The notes under the pieces were generated by a model. That model saw only the letters and a program-made list of their open reading frames with translations, searched no databases and had not been told where the DNA came from. Positions 6,787 through 22,144 of a stretch of 64,000 nt of DNA are shown here, one piece after another. The DNA comes from Streptomyces omiyaensis (GTDB lineage Bacteria > Actinomycetota > Actinomycetes > Streptomycetales > Streptomycetaceae), in NCBI RefSeq assembly GCF_014650895.1, contig NZ_BMVV01000001.1:334222-398221 (forward strand), given 5' to 3'. The number at the start of each line of letters is the position of its first letter. The stretch's first letter is position 1. The translations under genes and the position numbers were made by a program.

Positions 6787-7158
6787 GTGCCTACGATCCA
6801 GCAGCTGGTCCGGAAGGGCCGGCAGGACAAGGTCGAGAAGAACAAGACGCCCGCACTCGAGGGTTCGCCCCAGCGCCGTGGCGTCTGCACGCGTGTGTTC
6901 ACGACCACCCCGAAGAAGCCGAACTCGGCCCTCCGTAAGGTCGCGCGTGTGCGTCTGACCAGCGGCATCGAGGTCACGGCCTACATCCCGGGTGAGGGAC
7001 ACAACCTGCAGGAGCACTCCATCGTGCTCGTGCGTGGTGGCCGTGTGAAGGACCTGCCTGGTGTTCGTTACAAGATCATCCGCGGCTCCCTCGACACCCA
7101 GGGTGTCAAGAACCGCAAGCAGGCCCGCAGCCGCTACGGCGCCAAGAAGGAGAAGTAA
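6787..7158 (+). CDS. rpsL: 30S ribosomal protein S12
   Basis: 123 residues. S12 sits at the decoding centre and controls proofreading. The conserved [17 protein letters not shown] and KDLPGVRYK loops, where streptomycin-resistance changes occur, have the sensitive wild-type lysines. GTG 6787 follows GGAG. First gene of the str operon, two bases before rpsG. Confidence 0.98.
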   Translation: MPTIQQLVRKGRQDKVEKNKTPALEGSPQRRGVCTRVFTTTPKKPNSALRKVARVRLTSGIEVTAYIPGEGHNLQEHSIVLVRGGRVKDLPGVRYKIIRGSLDTQGVKNRKQARSRYGAKKEK

Positions 7159-7160
7159 GA

Positions 7161-7631
7161 ATGCCTCGTAAGGGCCCCGCCCCGAAGCGCCCGGTCATCA
7201 TCGACCCGGTCTACGGTTCTCCTCTTGTCACGTCGCTGATCAACAAGATCCTGCTCGACGGCAAGCGCTCCACCGCTGAGCGCATCGTCTACGGCGCCAT
7301 GGAGGGCCTGCGCGAGAAGACCGGTGCCGACCCGGTCGTCACGCTGAAGCGCGCCCTCGAGAACGTCAAGCCGGCTCTCGAGGTCAAGTCCCGCCGTGTC
7401 GGTGGCGCCACCTACCAGGTGCCGATCGAGGTCAAGCCCGGTCGTGCCTCCACCCTCGCGCTGCGCTGGCTCGTCGGTTACTCCCGCGCCCGCCGCGAGA
7501 AGACCATGACCGAGCGCCTCATGAACGAGCTCCTGGACGCCTCGAACGGCCTGGGTGCTTCGGTCAAGAAGCGCGAGGACACGCACAAGATGGCCGAGTC
7601 CAACAAGGCCTTCGCGCACTACCGCTGGTAG
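7161..7631 (+). CDS. rpsG: 30S ribosomal protein S7
   Basis: 156 residues. S7 is a primary 16S binding protein that nucleates the 30S head. It opens [20 protein letters not shown] and ends [12 protein letters not shown], both typical of actinobacterial S7, and is of usual length. Second gene of the str operon. Confidence 0.98.
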   Translation: MPRKGPAPKRPVIIDPVYGSPLVTSLINKILLDGKRSTAERIVYGAMEGLREKTGADPVVTLKRALENVKPALEVKSRRVGGATYQVPIEVKPGRASTLALRWLVGYSRARREKTMTERLMNELLDASNGLGASVKKREDTHKMAESNKAFAHYRW

Positions 7632-7670
7632 TCGCAACCCCCATCGAGACCGAGAGAAGACTGAAGCCTT

Positions 7671-9797
<2,127 letters not shown>

Positions 9798-9807
9798 CCG
9801 CACCGCG

Positions 9808-9838
9808 TTCAACGCACCGCGTGCACACGCTTTAGGCT
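9808..9838 (+). promoter_or_regulatory. possible extra promoter before tuf
   Basis: TTCAAC (9808-9813), a 19-base spacer and TAGGCT (9833-9838) lie in the 161-base fusA-tuf gap. A TTGACA at 9838-9843 has no matching -10. Streptomyces tuf genes are known to have their own promoter in this gap; the exact elements here are a guess. Confidence 0.3.
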
Positions 9839-9958
9839 TGACACCGACCGGTGGGGGGCCGTCCCGAGAGGGATACCCCCTGCCGGGCGGCACCCCAGCA
9901 AAGATCACCTGGCGCCGATGAAGCAAGGCGTTCAGAACCACTCCACAGGAGGACCCCA

Positions 9959-11152
<1,194 letters not shown>

Positions 11153-11188
11153 TCCTGAACCGACCTGGTGGCTCGCAGGAGCCGCTGA

Positions 11189-12841
<1,653 letters not shown>

Positions 12842-12860
12842 CCCGCACGCCCCGGCGCAC

Positions 12861-12894
12861 GCCCGGAAAGGTTCCTCCGAAGATCTTTCCGGGC
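12861..12894 (+). terminator. gdhA terminator candidate
   Basis: Inverted repeat GCCCGGAAAG / CTTTCCGGGC with a 14-base loop, 19 bases after gdhA. Confidence 0.6.
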
Positions 12895-13038
12895 GACGTC
12901 GAGACCTCCCCGCCGGCTCCGACCGTGGGGTGACGGCTCGCCGACGCGGCCTCCGCCCGGCCCGTCCGCCGCGAGGACGGCGCCCCGGCCGTCACCGACG
13001 GGCCCCGCCCGGAGACCGGGGAGTACCGGGCCGGCGCG

Positions 13039-14270
13039 GTGCCGGCCGGCGTCGAGGAGCTGCCGCGGGCGAGCGCCCCGCGGGTCCTCGGCGCGCTCGT
13101 CCGACGCCACGGCGACTTCTACGGCTGCGAGGAGGCCGTCCAGGAGGAGCTGATCGCGGCGGCGCGGCAGTGGCCCGACCAGGGCGTGCCCGGCAAGCCG
13201 GGGAGCCGGCTGCTGACCGTGGCCCGGCGCAGGTACGCCGACCAGGTGCGCAGCGAGGCCGCGCGCCGGCGCCGCGAGGACAGGGTCGCGCTCGCCGCCC
13301 CGGCGGCGGAGCTGCTCGCGCCCGCCGCCGACGACGAGGCGGGGGAGGAGGCCGCGGACGACTCGCCGGCGCTGCTCTTCCTCTGCTGCCACCGGGACCT
13401 GTCGCCGCCGAGCCGGATCGCGCTCGCCCTGCGCGCGGTCGGCGGACTCGCCACGGCGCGGGTCGCCGCCGCCTTCCTGGTGCCGGAGGCGACGACGGCG
13501 CAGCGGATCAGCCGCGCCGAGCAGGCCGTCCGGGCGGCCGGGGACGCCCTCGCCCTGCCCGGGGGGAGGACCCGCACGGACCGGCCGGCCGAGGTGCGGC
13601 ACGTGCTGTACCTGGTCTTCGACGAGGGGTACACGGCGAGCGGCGGCGAGGAGCCGACCGCGCCCGGGCTCTCGGTGGAGGCGATCCGGCCGGCCCGGCT
13701 GCCGCACCGGCTCGTCCCGGAGGACACCGAGACGGCCGGGCTGCTCGCGCTGGTGCCGCTCACCGGCGCCCCCAGGCCGGCCCGCACCGGCCCGGGGGCG
13801 AGCCGGTGCCGCCGGCCGAGCAGGACCGGAGCCGCTGGGACGCGGCTCTGGTGGCCGGGGGCGTGGAGCTGATGAGCGGCGCCCTCCCGCGCGGCCGGGT
13901 GGGGCCGTACCGGATCCAGGCGGCGATCGCGGCGGTGCACGACGGGGCGGAGACCGCGGAGGCGACCGACCGGCCGCAGATCCTGCTGCTGGACGAGCTC
14001 CCGGAGGGGACGGGCCCGAACCCGACGGTCACCCTGAACCGCGCGGTCGCCGTCGCCGTGGTGGAGGGGCCCCGCGCGGGCCCGGAGCCGCCCGACACGC
14101 CGGCGTCCGACGGGCGCCTGGTCCGGCACCACCGGCTCCTCGCCACCCGGGCCCACCTGCTGGAGCCCTCGGGCGACCCCGCCGCGGCGGGGTCGCGGCC
14201 TGCCGGGAGGCCGCCCGGCGCACCACCAGCGCCCCGGAGCGGCGGCCACCTGACGGAGCGGGCCCGCCCG
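13039..14270 (+). pseudogene. frameshifted ECF42-like sigma factor
   Basis: The first frame (13039-about 13796) aligns by eye with the intact sigma gene at 53251: EEAVQEELIAAARQWPDQGV, LSPPSRIALALRAVGGLATA, VLYLVFDEGYTASGG. At the G-run 13794-13798 the homologous frame moves by one base. The C-terminal TPR-like part continues in the other frame (PPAEQDRSRWDAALVAGGVE, then VTLNRAVAVAVVEG) and never meets a proper stop, running on towards the rpsJ leader. Adding one G restores the frame. Several conserved positions are also eroded, so true decay is likelier than a sequencing error. The 5' end is uncertain; no DGPF partner gene lies nearby. Confidence 0.75.
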
Positions 14271-14359
14271 GCCGGCGTGGGGGGCGGGGGCGCGTCCGGG
14301 GCGCCGCGCTCCCGCTGCGTGTACCCGTACGTGACGTGGGGTACAGTCTTCGACCCCGA

Positions 14360-14390
14360 TTGGCGGGGCGCGGGGGCGATGTGGCAGACT
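14360..14390 (+). promoter_or_regulatory. possible S10 operon promoter
   Basis: TTGGCG (14360-14365), 19-base spacer, CAGACT (14385-14390). It would give a leader of about 310 bases. The region 14271-14708 otherwise holds only the tail of the decayed sigma gene and the r-protein leader. Confidence 0.3.
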
Positions 14391-14620
14391 AGCGGGGTTG
14401 CTCGGTTGAGTGCCGATGCTGCGCGCCTCCCGCCGGGAGGACCGGAAGCGAGTCCCACAGTACTCGTCGCCCCTTCTCAGGAGCGGACGTACGGGAATCT
14501 TCCGGGAAGTGTCAGCGGGGTACCAGCCAGGCGCCCGGTGGGTGTTCACCCCCGTCCGCGGTCTTCGGCCCGCACCCCCTTGGTTGGGAAATCCTTCGGG
14601 AGTTCTTCGTAGAGGGAGTG

Positions 14621-14645
14621 CGACACGCCCGACCGCGTGGGTCGG
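14621..14645 (+). promoter_or_regulatory. 25-base leader element shared with rpsL
   Basis: Identical to 6712-6736. It includes the CCGACC-GCGTG-GGTCGG hairpin, 63 bases before the rpsJ start. The flanking sequences differ, so this is not part of a longer duplication. Confidence 0.7.
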
Positions 14646-14708
14646 AGGAAGAACGCGAACCGACCGGGTTCCGGAGCGTTAACAAAGAGACAGGACTACG
14701 AAGTAGCC

Positions 14709-15017
14709 ATGGCGGGACAGAAGATCCGCATCCGGCTCAAGGCCTACGACCACGAGGTCATCGACTCCTCGGCGAAGAAGATCGTCGAGACGGTGACCCG
14801 CACTGGTGCGTCGGTCGCGGGCCCGGTGCCGCTGCCCACTGAGAAGAACGTGTACTGCGTCATCAAGTCGCCGCACAAGTACAAGGACTCGCGCGAGCAC
14901 TTCGAGATGCGCACGCACAAGCGCCTCATCGACATCCTCGACCCCACGCCGAAGACGGTTGACTCGCTGATGCGTCTCGACCTCCCGGCTGGCGTCGACA
15001 TCGAGATCAAGCTCTGA
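14709..15017 (+). CDS. rpsJ: 30S ribosomal protein S10
   Basis: 102 residues, opening [21 protein letters not shown]10 is in the 30S head and, as NusE, in antitermination complexes. ATG 14709. First gene of the S10 operon. Confidence 0.98.
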   Translation: MAGQKIRIRLKAYDHEVIDSSAKKIVETVTRTGASVAGPVPLPTEKNVYCVIKSPHKYKDSREHFEMRTHKRLIDILDPTPKTVDSLMRLDLPAGVDIEIKL

Positions 15018-15030
15018 GGTGACGCGCGAG

Positions 15031-15675
15031 ATGGCTAAGAACATCAAGGGCATCCTGGGCGAGAAGCTCGGCATGACGCAGGTCTGGGACGAGAACAACC
15101 GGGTCGTCCCGGTGACCGTCGTCAAGGCCGGCCCGAATGTCGTGACCCAGGTGCGTACGAACGACGTCGACGGCTACGAGTCGGTCCAGATCGCCTTCGG
15201 CGAGATCGACCCGCGCAAGGTGAACAAGCCCCTCAAGGGCCACTTCGCCAAGGCCGACGTCACCCCGCGCCGTCACCTCGTCGAGATCCGTACCGCTGAC
15301 GCCAGCGAGTACACCCTCGGCCAGGAGATCACCGCCGAGGTCTTCGAGGCGGGCATCAAGGTCGACGTGACCGGCAAGAGCAAGGGCAAGGGCTTCGCCG
15401 GTGCCATGAAGCGCCACAACTTCCGTGGTGGCAAGGCCTCCCACGGTGCCCACCGCGTGCACCGCAAGCCCGGTTCGATCGGTGGCTGCGCCACCCCGGG
15501 CCGCGTCTTCAAGGGCATGCGCATGGCCGGCCGCATGGGCAACGAGCGCGTGACCACCCAGAACCTGACCGTTCACGCCGTTGACGCGGAGAAGGGCCTG
15601 CTGCTCATCAAGGGCGCGGTTCCTGGTCCGAACGGCGGCCTCGTCCTGGTCCGCACCGCGGCCAAGGGGGCCTGA
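15031..15675 (+). CDS. rplC: 50S ribosomal protein L3
   Basis: 214 residues with the conserved loop reaching the peptidyl-transferase centre ([14 protein letters not shown] and [20 protein letters not shown]). The start is taken as ATG 15031, because GAGGTG lies nine bases before it. The in-frame GTG at 15019 has no ribosome binding site. Confidence 0.97.
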   Translation: MAKNIKGILGEKLGMTQVWDENNRVVPVTVVKAGPNVVTQVRTNDVDGYESVQIAFGEIDPRKVNKPLKGHFAKADVTPRRHLVEIRTADASEYTLGQEITAEVFEAGIKVDVTGKSKGKGFAGAMKRHNFRGGKASHGAHRVHRKPGSIGGCATPGRVFKGMRMAGRMGNERVTTQNLTVHAVDAEKGLLLIKGAVPGPNGGLVLVRTAAKGA

Positions 15676-15679
15676 GGAT

Positions 15680-16330
15680 ATGAGCACCATTGACATTCTG
15701 TCGCCCTCCGGCGACAAGACCGGGACCGTCGAGCTCCCGGCCGAGATCTTCGACGCCAAGATCAGCGTCCCGCTGATCCACCAGGTCGTCGTCGCGCAGC
15801 TTGCGGCCGCCCGCCAGGGCACCCACAAGACCAAGACGCGTGGCGAGGTCCGCGGTGGTGGCAAGAAGCCGTACCGCCAGAAGGGCACCGGTCGCGCCCG
15901 TCAGGGTTCGACCCGCGCCCCGCAGTTCGCCGGTGGTGGCGTCGTGCACGGTCCCGTGCCGCGTGACTACTCGCAGCGGACCCCGAAGAAGATGAAGGCC
16001 GCCGCCCTCCGCGGTGCCCTCTCCGACCGGGCGAACCACTCCCGCATCCACGTCGTCTCCGGCGTGGTCGAGGGTGCCGTCTCCACCAAGGCCGCCAAGG
16101 TCCTGTTCGGCAAGATCTCGGAGCGCAAGAACCTGCTCCTGATCGCCGAGCGCTCCGACGAGGCCGCGTGGCTGTCCGCCCGCAACCTGCCCCAGGTGCA
16201 CATCCTGGAGCCGGGCCAGCTGAACACGTACGACGTGATGCGATCCGACGACGTGGTCTTCACCCAGGCCGCCCTCGAGTCCTTCGTGTCTGGCCCCAAG
16301 GCCGACGACAACGAGGGGAACGACGCCTGA
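15680..16330 (+). CDS. rplD: 50S ribosomal protein L4
   Basis: 216 residues. L4 lines the exit tunnel through its extended loop, seen here as the basic stretch [23 protein letters not shown] 15680 follows TGAGGA. The TGA overlaps the next ATG by one base. Confidence 0.97.
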   Translation: MSTIDILSPSGDKTGTVELPAEIFDAKISVPLIHQVVVAQLAAARQGTHKTKTRGEVRGGGKKPYRQKGTGRARQGSTRAPQFAGGGVVHGPVPRDYSQRTPKKMKAAALRGALSDRANHSRIHVVSGVVEGAVSTKAAKVLFGKISERKNLLLIAERSDEAAWLSARNLPQVHILEPGQLNTYDVMRSDDVVFTQAALESFVSGPKADDNEGNDA

Positions 16331-16647
16331 TGGCCGAGATCACCAGCAAGACCTTCACGGACCCGCGCGACGTCCTCGTCAAGCCGGTTGTCTCCGAGAA
16401 GAGCTACGCCCTGCTCGACGAGAACAAGTACACGTTCATCGTCGCGCCCGGCTCCAACAAGACCCAGATCAAGCAGGCCGTCGAGGCGGTCTTCTCGGTC
16501 AAGGTCACCGGGGTCAACACGATCAACCGTCAGGGCAAGCGCAAGCGCACCCGCACCGGTTTCGGCAAGCGCGCCAACACCAAGCGCGCCATCGTGACCC
16601 TGGCCGAGGGCAACCGAATCGACATCTTCGGCGGCCCGACCGCCTGA
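16330..16647 (+). CDS. rplW: 50S ribosomal protein L23
   Basis: 105 residues. L23 lies at the tunnel exit and docks trigger factor and SRP. It shows [20 protein letters not shown] and the basic loop [15 protein letters not shown]. It starts at ATG 16330, inside the rplD stop. Confidence 0.97.
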   Translation: MAEITSKTFTDPRDVLVKPVVSEKSYALLDENKYTFIVAPGSNKTQIKQAVEAVFSVKVTGVNTINRQGKRKRTRTGFGKRANTKRAIVTLAEGNRIDIFGGPTA

Positions 16648-16686
16648 CGGCGGTCGAGTCGTCCGATATCGGACGAGGACTGAGAA

Positions 16687-17523
16687 ATGGGTATCCGCAA
16701 GTACAAGCCGACTACGCCGGGCCGTCGTGGCTCCTCCGTAGCCGACTTCGTCGAGATCACGCGGTCCACGCCGGAGAAGTCGCTGGTCCGCCCCCTGCAC
16801 AGCAAGGGCGGCCGTAACAACACCGGTCGTGTGACCGTCCGTCACCAGGGCGGTGGCCACAAGCGCGCCTACCGCGTGATCGACTTCCGTCGTCACGACA
16901 AGGACGGCGTGCCGGCCAAGGTCGCTCACATCGAGTACGACCCCAACCGCACCGCTCGCATCGCGCTGCTGCACTACGCGGACGGCGAGAAGCGCTACAT
17001 CATCGCCCCGCGCGGTCTCTCGCAGGGCGACCGGGTCGAGAACGGCCCCACGGCCGACATCAAGCCCGGCAACAACCTGGCCCTCCGCAACATCCCGGTC
17101 GGTACCACGATCCACGCGATCGAGCTCCGTCCCGGCGGTGGCGCCAAGTTCGCCCGCTCCGCGGGTGCCTCCGTGCAGCTGCTGGCGAAGGAGGGCACCA
17201 TGGCCCACCTCCGCATGCCGTCCGGCGAGATCCGTCTCGTCGACGCCCGCTGCCGCGCCACCATCGGTGAGGTCGGCAACGCCGAGCAGTCGAACATCAA
17301 CTGGGGCAAGGCCGGCCGCAAGCGCTGGCTGGGCGTTCGCCCGACCGTCCGTGGTGTGGCGATGAACCCGGTCGACCACCCGCACGGTGGTGGTGAGGGC
17401 AAGACCTCCGGTGGTCGCCACCCGGTCTCCCCGTGGGGTCAGAAGGAGGGTCGTACTCGTTCGCCGAAGAAGGCTTCGAACAAGTACATCGTCCGCCGCC
17501 GCAAGACGAACAAGAAGCGCTAG
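16687..17523 (+). CDS. rplB: 50S ribosomal protein L2
   Basis: 278 residues. L2 stabilises the peptidyl-transferase region. The conserved [20 protein letters not shown] motif near the C-terminus contains the histidine associated with activity. Normal length, ATG 16687. Confidence 0.98.
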   Translation: MGIRKYKPTTPGRRGSSVADFVEITRSTPEKSLVRPLHSKGGRNNTGRVTVRHQGGGHKRAYRVIDFRRHDKDGVPAKVAHIEYDPNRTARIALLHYADGEKRYIIAPRGLSQGDRVENGPTADIKPGNNLALRNIPVGTTIHAIELRPGGGAKFARSAGASVQLLAKEGTMAHLRMPSGEIRLVDARCRATIGEVGNAEQSNINWGKAGRKRWLGVRPTVRGVAMNPVDHPHGGGEGKTSGGRHPVSPWGQKEGRTRSPKKASNKYIVRRRKTNKKR

Positions 17524-17535
17524 GAGCGGGTTTAG

Positions 17536-17817
17536 ATGCCGCGCAGTCTCAAGAAGGGACCCTTCGTCGACGGCCACCTCATCAAGAAGGTGGACGCTCA
17601 GAACGAGGCCGGTACCAAGAACGTCATCAAGACCTGGTCCCGTCGCTCCATGATCATCCCGGCGATGCTCGGGCACACGATCGCGGTGCACAACGGCAAG
17701 ACCCACGTCCCGGTGTTCGTCACCGAGTCGATGGTCGGGCACAAGCTCGGCGAGTTCTCGCCGACGCGTACCTTCCGGGGTCACGTCAAGGAAGACCGGA
17801 AGTCGAAGCGCCGCTAG
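17536..17817 (+). CDS. rpsS: 30S ribosomal protein S19
   Basis: 93 residues, opening [20 protein letters not shown]. It is a head protein paired with S13. Typical length and context. Confidence 0.98.
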   Translation: MPRSLKKGPFVDGHLIKKVDAQNEAGTKNVIKTWSRRSMIIPAMLGHTIAVHNGKTHVPVFVTESMVGHKLGEFSPTRTFRGHVKEDRKSKRR

Positions 17818-17861
17818 TAGCGGATCGCATTCAGACACGTAAGTAACTGAGAGGGACAACC

Positions 17862-18209
17862 ATGGAAGCCAGGGCCCAGGCGCGGTACATCCGCGTCACG
17901 CCCATGAAGGCCCGCCGCGTGGTGGACCTGATCCGTGGCATGGATGCCACGGAGGCTCAGGCTGTTCTGCGATTCGCTCCGCAGGCAGCCTCCGTGCCGG
18001 TCGGCAAGGTGCTCGACAGCGCCATTGCCAACGCCGCGCACAACTACGACCACACGGACGCCTCTTCGCTGTTCATCAGCGAGGCGTACGTCGACGAGGG
18101 TCCGACCCTGAAGCGGTTCCGTCCGCGTGCCCAGGGCCGTGCCTACCGGATCCGCAAGCGGACCAGCCACATCACCGTGGTCGTCAGCAGCAAGGAAGGA
18201 ACCCGGTAA
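17862..18209 (+). CDS. rplV: 50S ribosomal protein L22
   Basis: 115 residues with [20 protein letters not shown] and the tunnel-constriction loop [20 protein letters not shown], whose changes give macrolide resistance in other bacteria; none is evident. Its TAA overlaps the rpsC ATG by one base. Confidence 0.98.
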   Translation: MEARAQARYIRVTPMKARRVVDLIRGMDATEAQAVLRFAPQAASVPVGKVLDSAIANAAHNYDHTDASSLFISEAYVDEGPTLKRFRPRAQGRAYRIRKRTSHITVVVSSKEGTR

Positions 18210-19039
18210 TGGGCCAGAAGGTTAACCCGCATGGGTTCCGGCTCGGCATCACCACGGACTTCAAGTCCCGCTGGTACGCCGACAAGCTGTACAAGGACTA
18301 CGTCAAGGAAGACGTCGCCATCCGTCGGATGCTGACGTCCGGCATGGAGCGCGCCGGCATCTCGAAGGTCGAGATCGAGCGCACCCGCGACCGCGTCCGC
18401 GTGGACATCCACACCGCTCGCCCGGGCATTGTCATCGGTCGCCGTGGCGCCGAGGCCGACAAGATCCGCGGCCAGCTGGAGAAGCTGACCGGCAAGCAGG
18501 TTCAGCTCAACATCCTCGAGGTCAAGAACCCCGAGGTCGACGCTCAGCTGGTGGCCCAGGCCGTCGCCGAGCAGCTGTCCTCCCGCGTCTCCTTCCGTCG
18601 GGCCATGCGCAAGAGCATGCAGTCCGCCATGAAGGCCGGCGCCAAGGGCATCAAGATCCAGTGTGGTGGCCGTCTCGGCGGCGCCGAGATGTCCCGCTCG
18701 GAGTTCTACCGCGAGGGCCGTGTGCCGCTGCACACGCTCCGCGCGAACGTCGAGTACGGCTTCTTCGAGGCCAAGACGACCTTCGGCCGCATCGGCGTGA
18801 AGGTCTGGATCTACAAGGGCGACGTCAAGAACATCGCCGAGGTCCGCGCCGAGAACGCTGCTGCCCGTGCGGGCAACCGCCCGGCCCGTGGCGGCGCTGA
18901 CCGTCCGGCCGGCCGCGGTGGCCGTGGTGGCGAGCGTGGCGGTCGCGGTCGCAAGCCGCAGCAGGCTCCCGCTGCCGAGGCCCCCAAGGCCGAGGCCGCC
19001 GCCGCTCCGGCTGCTGAGAGCACCGGAACGGAGGCCTGA
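18209..19039 (+). CDS. rpsC: 30S ribosomal protein S3
   Basis: 276 residues. The KH domain ([20 protein letters not shown]) helps form the mRNA entry channel. Beyond the usual body there is a roughly 65-residue Arg/Gly- then Ala/Glu-rich tail ([17 protein letters not shown]), common in Streptomyces S3. Confidence 0.98.
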   Translation: MGQKVNPHGFRLGITTDFKSRWYADKLYKDYVKEDVAIRRMLTSGMERAGISKVEIERTRDRVRVDIHTARPGIVIGRRGAEADKIRGQLEKLTGKQVQLNILEVKNPEVDAQLVAQAVAEQLSSRVSFRRAMRKSMQSAMKAGAKGIKIQCGGRLGGAEMSRSEFYREGRVPLHTLRANVEYGFFEAKTTFGRIGVKVWIYKGDVKNIAEVRAENAAARAGNRPARGGADRPAGRGGRGGERGGRGRKPQQAPAAEAPKAEAAAAPAAESTGTEA

Positions 19040-19044
19040 CCGAA

Positions 19045-19464
19045 ATGCTGATCCCCCGTAGGGTCAAGCACCGCAAGCAGCACCACCCGAAGCGCAATGG
19101 CATGTCCAAGGGTGGCACGCAGGTTGCGTTCGGCGAGTACGGCATTCAGGCCCTCACCCCGGCCTACGTGACCAACCGCCAGATCGAGGCCGCGCGTATC
19201 GCGATGACCCGCCACATCAAGCGTGGCGGCAAGGTCTGGATCAACATCTACCCGGACCGCCCGCTCACGAAGAAGCCTGCCGAGACCCGCATGGGTTCCG
19301 GTAAGGGTTCTCCGGAGTGGTGGATCGCGAACGTCAAGCCCGGTCGGGTGATGTTCGAGCTGTCCTACCCGAACGAGAAGATCGCGCGTGAGGCTCTGAC
19401 TCGTGCGGCTCACAAGCTGCCGATGAAGTGCAAGATCGTTAAGCGCGAGGCAGGTGAGCTGTGA
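19045..19464 (+). CDS. rplP: 50S ribosomal protein L16
   Basis: 139 residues. It organises the A-site side of the 50[21 protein letters not shown] and the loop [20 protein letters not shown] are diagnostic. Its stop overlaps the rpmC start. Confidence 0.98.
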   Translation: MLIPRRVKHRKQHHPKRNGMSKGGTQVAFGEYGIQALTPAYVTNRQIEAARIAMTRHIKRGGKVWINIYPDRPLTKKPAETRMGSGKGSPEWWIANVKPGRVMFELSYPNEKIAREALTRAAHKLPMKCKIVKREAGEL

Positions 19465-19688
19465 TGTCGGCCGGTACCAAGGCGTCCGAGCTGCGCGAGC
19501 TGGGCAACGAGGAGCTTGTGGCCAAGCTCCGCGAGGCCAAGGAAGAGCTGTTCAACCTCCGCTTCCAGGCGGCGACGGGTCAGCTCGAGAACCACGGCCG
19601 TCTCCGGGCGGTCCGTAAGGACATCGCCCGGATCTACACCCTCATGCGAGAGCGTGAGCTCGGCATTGAGACGGTGGAGAACGCCTGA
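19464..19688 (+). CDS. rpmC: 50S ribosomal protein L29
   Basis: 74 residues forming a helical hairpin at the tunnel exit; [20 protein letters not shown] is typical. ATG 19464 is preferred over GTG 19461. Overlaps rplP by one base and rpsQ by one base. Confidence 0.96.
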   Translation: MSAGTKASELRELGNEELVAKLREAKEELFNLRFQAATGQLENHGRLRAVRKDIARIYTLMRERELGIETVENA

Positions 19689-19969
19689 TGAGCGAGAGCA
19701 ACGTGACTGAGAAGACCGAGCGCAACGCTCGCAAGGTCCGCGAGGGCCTGGTCGTCAGCGACAAGATGGACAAGACCGTCGTCGTCGCCGTCGAGGACCG
19801 CGTCAAGCACGCGCTGTACGGCAAGGTCATCCGCCGTACGAACAAGCTCAAGGCTCACGACGAGCAGAACGCTGCCGGCATCGGCGACCGCGTCCTCCTG
19901 ATGGAGACCCGGAAGCTGTCGTCGACGAAGCACTGGCGCGTCGTCGAGATCCTCGAGAAGGCCAAGTAA
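19688..19969 (+). CDS. rpsQ: 30S ribosomal protein S17
   Basis: 93 residues, an OB-fold 16S-binding protein. [20 protein letters not shown] is the family signature region. Last gene before a hairpin-rich gap. Confidence 0.97.
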   Translation: MSESNVTEKTERNARKVREGLVVSDKMDKTVVVAVEDRVKHALYGKVIRRTNKLKAHDEQNAAGIGDRVLLMETRKLSSTKHWRVVEILEKAK

Positions 19970-19973
19970 TCCC

Positions 19974-19994
19974 TCCTAGGGGGACCCCCTAGGA
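19974..19994 (+). terminator. near-perfect palindrome after rpsQ
   Basis: TCCTAGGGGG-A-CCCCCTAGGA: 10-bp arms around a single base, four bases after the rpsQ stop. It could be a terminator, attenuator or processing site between the S10 and spc segments. Confidence 0.55.
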
Positions 19995-20010
19995 ACAGTT
20001 CCGCCAGGCT

Positions 20011-20046
20011 CGGCGGGGGCCGCTGATCGACCAGCGGCTCCCGCCG
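20011..20046 (+). promoter_or_regulatory. long hairpin in the rplN leader
   Basis: A 15-bp stem with one G-U pair (CGGCGGGGGCCGCTG / CAGCGGCTCCCGCCG) and loop ATCGAC, 28 bases before rplN. Function unknown: r-protein autoregulation or partial termination are both possible. Confidence 0.5.
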
Positions 20047-20074
20047 GGAACCGGCAGACAATCAGGAGATAGAC

Positions 20075-20443
20075 GTGATCCAGCAGGAGTCGCGACTTCG
20101 CGTCGCCGACAACACTGGTGCCAAGGAGATCCTTTGCATCCGTGTTCTCGGTGGCTCGGGTCGCCGCTACGCGGGCATCGGTGACGTCATCGTCGCCACC
20201 GTCAAGGACGCGATCCCCGGTGGCAACGTGAAGAAGGGTGACGTCGTCAAGGCGGTCATCGTTCGCACCGTCAAGGAGCGCCGCCGCCAGGACGGCTCGT
20301 ACATCCGCTTCGACGAGAACGCCGCTGTCATTCTCAAGAACGACGGCGACCCTCGTGGCACCCGTATCTTCGGCCCGGTCGGCCGTGAGCTGCGCGAGAA
20401 GAAGTTCATGAAGATCATCTCGCTCGCGCCGGAGGTGCTGTAA
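20075..20443 (+). CDS. rplN: 50S ribosomal protein L14
   Basis: 122 residues, at the subunit interface. [20 protein letters not shown] and the closing [12 protein letters not shown] are characteristic. GTG 20075 after AGGAG. Confidence 0.98.
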   Translation: MIQQESRLRVADNTGAKEILCIRVLGGSGRRYAGIGDVIVATVKDAIPGGNVKKGDVVKAVIVRTVKERRRQDGSYIRFDENAAVILKNDGDPRGTRIFGPVGRELREKKFMKIISLAPEVL

Positions 20444-20445
20444 GC

Positions 20446-20757
20446 ATGAAGATCAAGAAGGGCGACCTGGTCCAGGTCATCACCGGTAAGGACAAGGGCA
20501 AGCAGGGCAAGGTCATCGCGGCCTTCCCCGCCGACTCCCGCGTTCTGGTCGAGGGTGTCAACCGGGTCAAGAAGCACACCAAGGCCGGCCCCAACCAGGC
20601 CGGCGGCATCGTGACGACCGAGGCTCCGGTCCACGTCTCCAACGTCCAGCTGGTCGTGGAGAAGGACGGCAAGAAGGTCGTCACGCGTGTCGGTTTCCGC
20701 TTCGACGACGAGGGCAACAAGATCCGCGTTGCCAAGCGGACGGGTGAGGACATCTGA
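20446..20757 (+). CDS. rplX: 50S ribosomal protein L24
   Basis: 103 residues with the KOW motif at the N-terminus ([20 protein letters not shown]). An assembly initiator of the 50S. Its stop overlaps the rplE start. Confidence 0.97.
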   Translation: MKIKKGDLVQVITGKDKGKQGKVIAAFPADSRVLVEGVNRVKKHTKAGPNQAGGIVTTEAPVHVSNVQLVVEKDGKKVVTRVGFRFDDEGNKIRVAKRTGEDI

Positions 20758-21311
20758 TGGCTACCACCACTCCGCGTCTCAAGACGAAGTACCGCGAGGA
20801 GATCACCGGCAAGCTGCGTGAGGAGTTCTCCTACGAGAACGTCATGCAGATCCCCGGCCTCGTGAAGATCGTGGTCAACATGGGTGTCGGCGACGCCGCC
20901 CGTGACTCGAAGCTGATCGAGGGCGCCATCCGCGACCTCACCACGATCACCGGTCAGAAGCCGGCCGTCACCAAGGCCCGCAAGTCCATCGCGCAGTTCA
21001 AGCTGCGTGAGGGTCAGCCGATCGGTGCGCACGTCACGCTCCGTGGCGACCGCATGTGGGAGTTCCTGGACCGCACCCTGTCGCTCGCGCTGCCGCGCAT
21101 CCGCGACTTCCGTGGCCTGTCCCCGAAGCAGTTCGACGGCCGCGGCAACTACACCTTCGGTCTCACGGAGCAGGTCATGTTCCACGAGATCGACCAGGAC
21201 AAGATCGACCGTACCCGGGGTATGGACATCACCGTGGTCACCACGGCGACCAACGACGACGAGGGCCGCGCGCTTCTCCGTCACCTCGGCTTCCCGTTCA
21301 AGGAGGCGTAA
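20757..21311 (+). CDS. rplE: 50S ribosomal protein L5
   Basis: 184 residues. It binds 5S rRNA and contacts the P-site t[23 protein letters not shown] and the [20 protein letters not shown] end are typical. Confidence 0.98.
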   Translation: MATTTPRLKTKYREEITGKLREEFSYENVMQIPGLVKIVVNMGVGDAARDSKLIEGAIRDLTTITGQKPAVTKARKSIAQFKLREGQPIGAHVTLRGDRMWEFLDRTLSLALPRIRDFRGLSPKQFDGRGNYTFGLTEQVMFHEIDQDKIDRTRGMDITVVTTATNDDEGRALLRHLGFPFKEA

Positions 21312-21316
21312 GCGAG

Positions 21317-21502
21317 ATGGCGAAGAAGGCTCTCATCGCGAAGGCTGCCCGCAAGCCCAAGTTCGGTGTGCGTGCGTACACGCGCTGCCAGCGCTGCGGC
21401 CGCCCCCACTCCGTGTACCGCAAGTTCGGCCTCTGCCGCGTGTGCCTTCGTGAGATGGCTCACCGTGGCGAGCTGCCGGGCGTGACCAAGAGCTCCTGGT
21501 AA
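21317..21502 (+). CDS. rpsZ: 30S ribosomal protein S14, zinc-binding type Z
   Basis: 61 residues with C-x2-C and C-x2-C (TRCQRC and GLCRVC), the zinc-containing short form of S14. Streptomyces usually also has a zinc-free paralogue elsewhere, induced when zinc is low. ATG 21317. Confidence 0.97.
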   Translation: MAKKALIAKAARKPKFGVRAYTRCQRCGRPHSVYRKFGLCRVCLREMAHRGELPGVTKSSW

Positions 21503-21725
21503 TTCCCCTTCGCCCTTTGGGCGTTGGCGAATGACCGGAGTCTCTCGGTAGGCATTGGGATGGCGGACTCCCACCCCCGCATGGCTTAGGCTAGTGGGGT
21601 TGGGCGTCCGCCGCCCTTACGACTTACTACGCCGTAGGTCCACCGCACCGCACCCGCCCCGTCTCGGATCGGGGAGAGGGATGGTGCACCAGGAAACCCC
21701 GGCGAGAGAGGCCGAAGGCCAATTC

Positions 21726-22124
21726 ATGACCATGACTGATCCGATCGCAGACATGCTCACGCGTCTGCGTAACGCGAACTCGGCGTACCACGACACCGTG
21801 ACGATGCCGCACAGCAAGATCAAGTCTCACATCGCGGAAATCCTCCAGCAGGAGGGCTTCATCACGGGCTGGAAGGTCGAGGACGCCGAGGTCGGCAAGA
21901 ACCTCGTCGTCGACCTCAAGTTCGGTCCGAACCGTGAGCGCTCCATCGCGGGCATCAAGCGGATCTCGAAGCCGGGCCTCCGGGTTTACGCGAAGTCCAC
22001 CAACCTGCCGAAGGTCCTCGGCGGCCTGGGCGTGGCGATCATCTCCACGTCCCACGGTCTCCTGACCGGCCAGCAGGCGCAGAAGAAGGGCGTGGGTGGG
22101 GAAGTCCTCGCCTACGTCTGGTAG
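21726..22124 (+). CDS. rpsH: 30S ribosomal protein S8
   Basis: 132 residues, 16S platform binder. [19 protein letters not shown] and [20 protein letters not shown] are typical. ATG 21726; a second ATG at 21732 is possible. The 223-base upstream gap contains TAGGCT (21587-21592) but no convincing -35. Confidence 0.97.
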   Translation: MTMTDPIADMLTRLRNANSAYHDTVTMPHSKIKSHIAEILQQEGFITGWKVEDAEVGKNLVVDLKFGPNRERSIAGIKRISKPGLRVYAKSTNLPKVLGGLGVAIISTSHGLLTGQQAQKKGVGGEVLAYVW

Positions 22125-22144
22125 TCGGGAACGGAGGAATAGCA

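Noticed and set aside
9838..9843. TTGACA as the tuf -35
   Set aside because: No -10-like hexamer lies 16-19 bases downstream.
13760..14458. Minus-strand frames across the decayed sigma gene
   Set aside because: They overlap recognisable sigma-factor sequence on the plus strand and have only compositional open frames.
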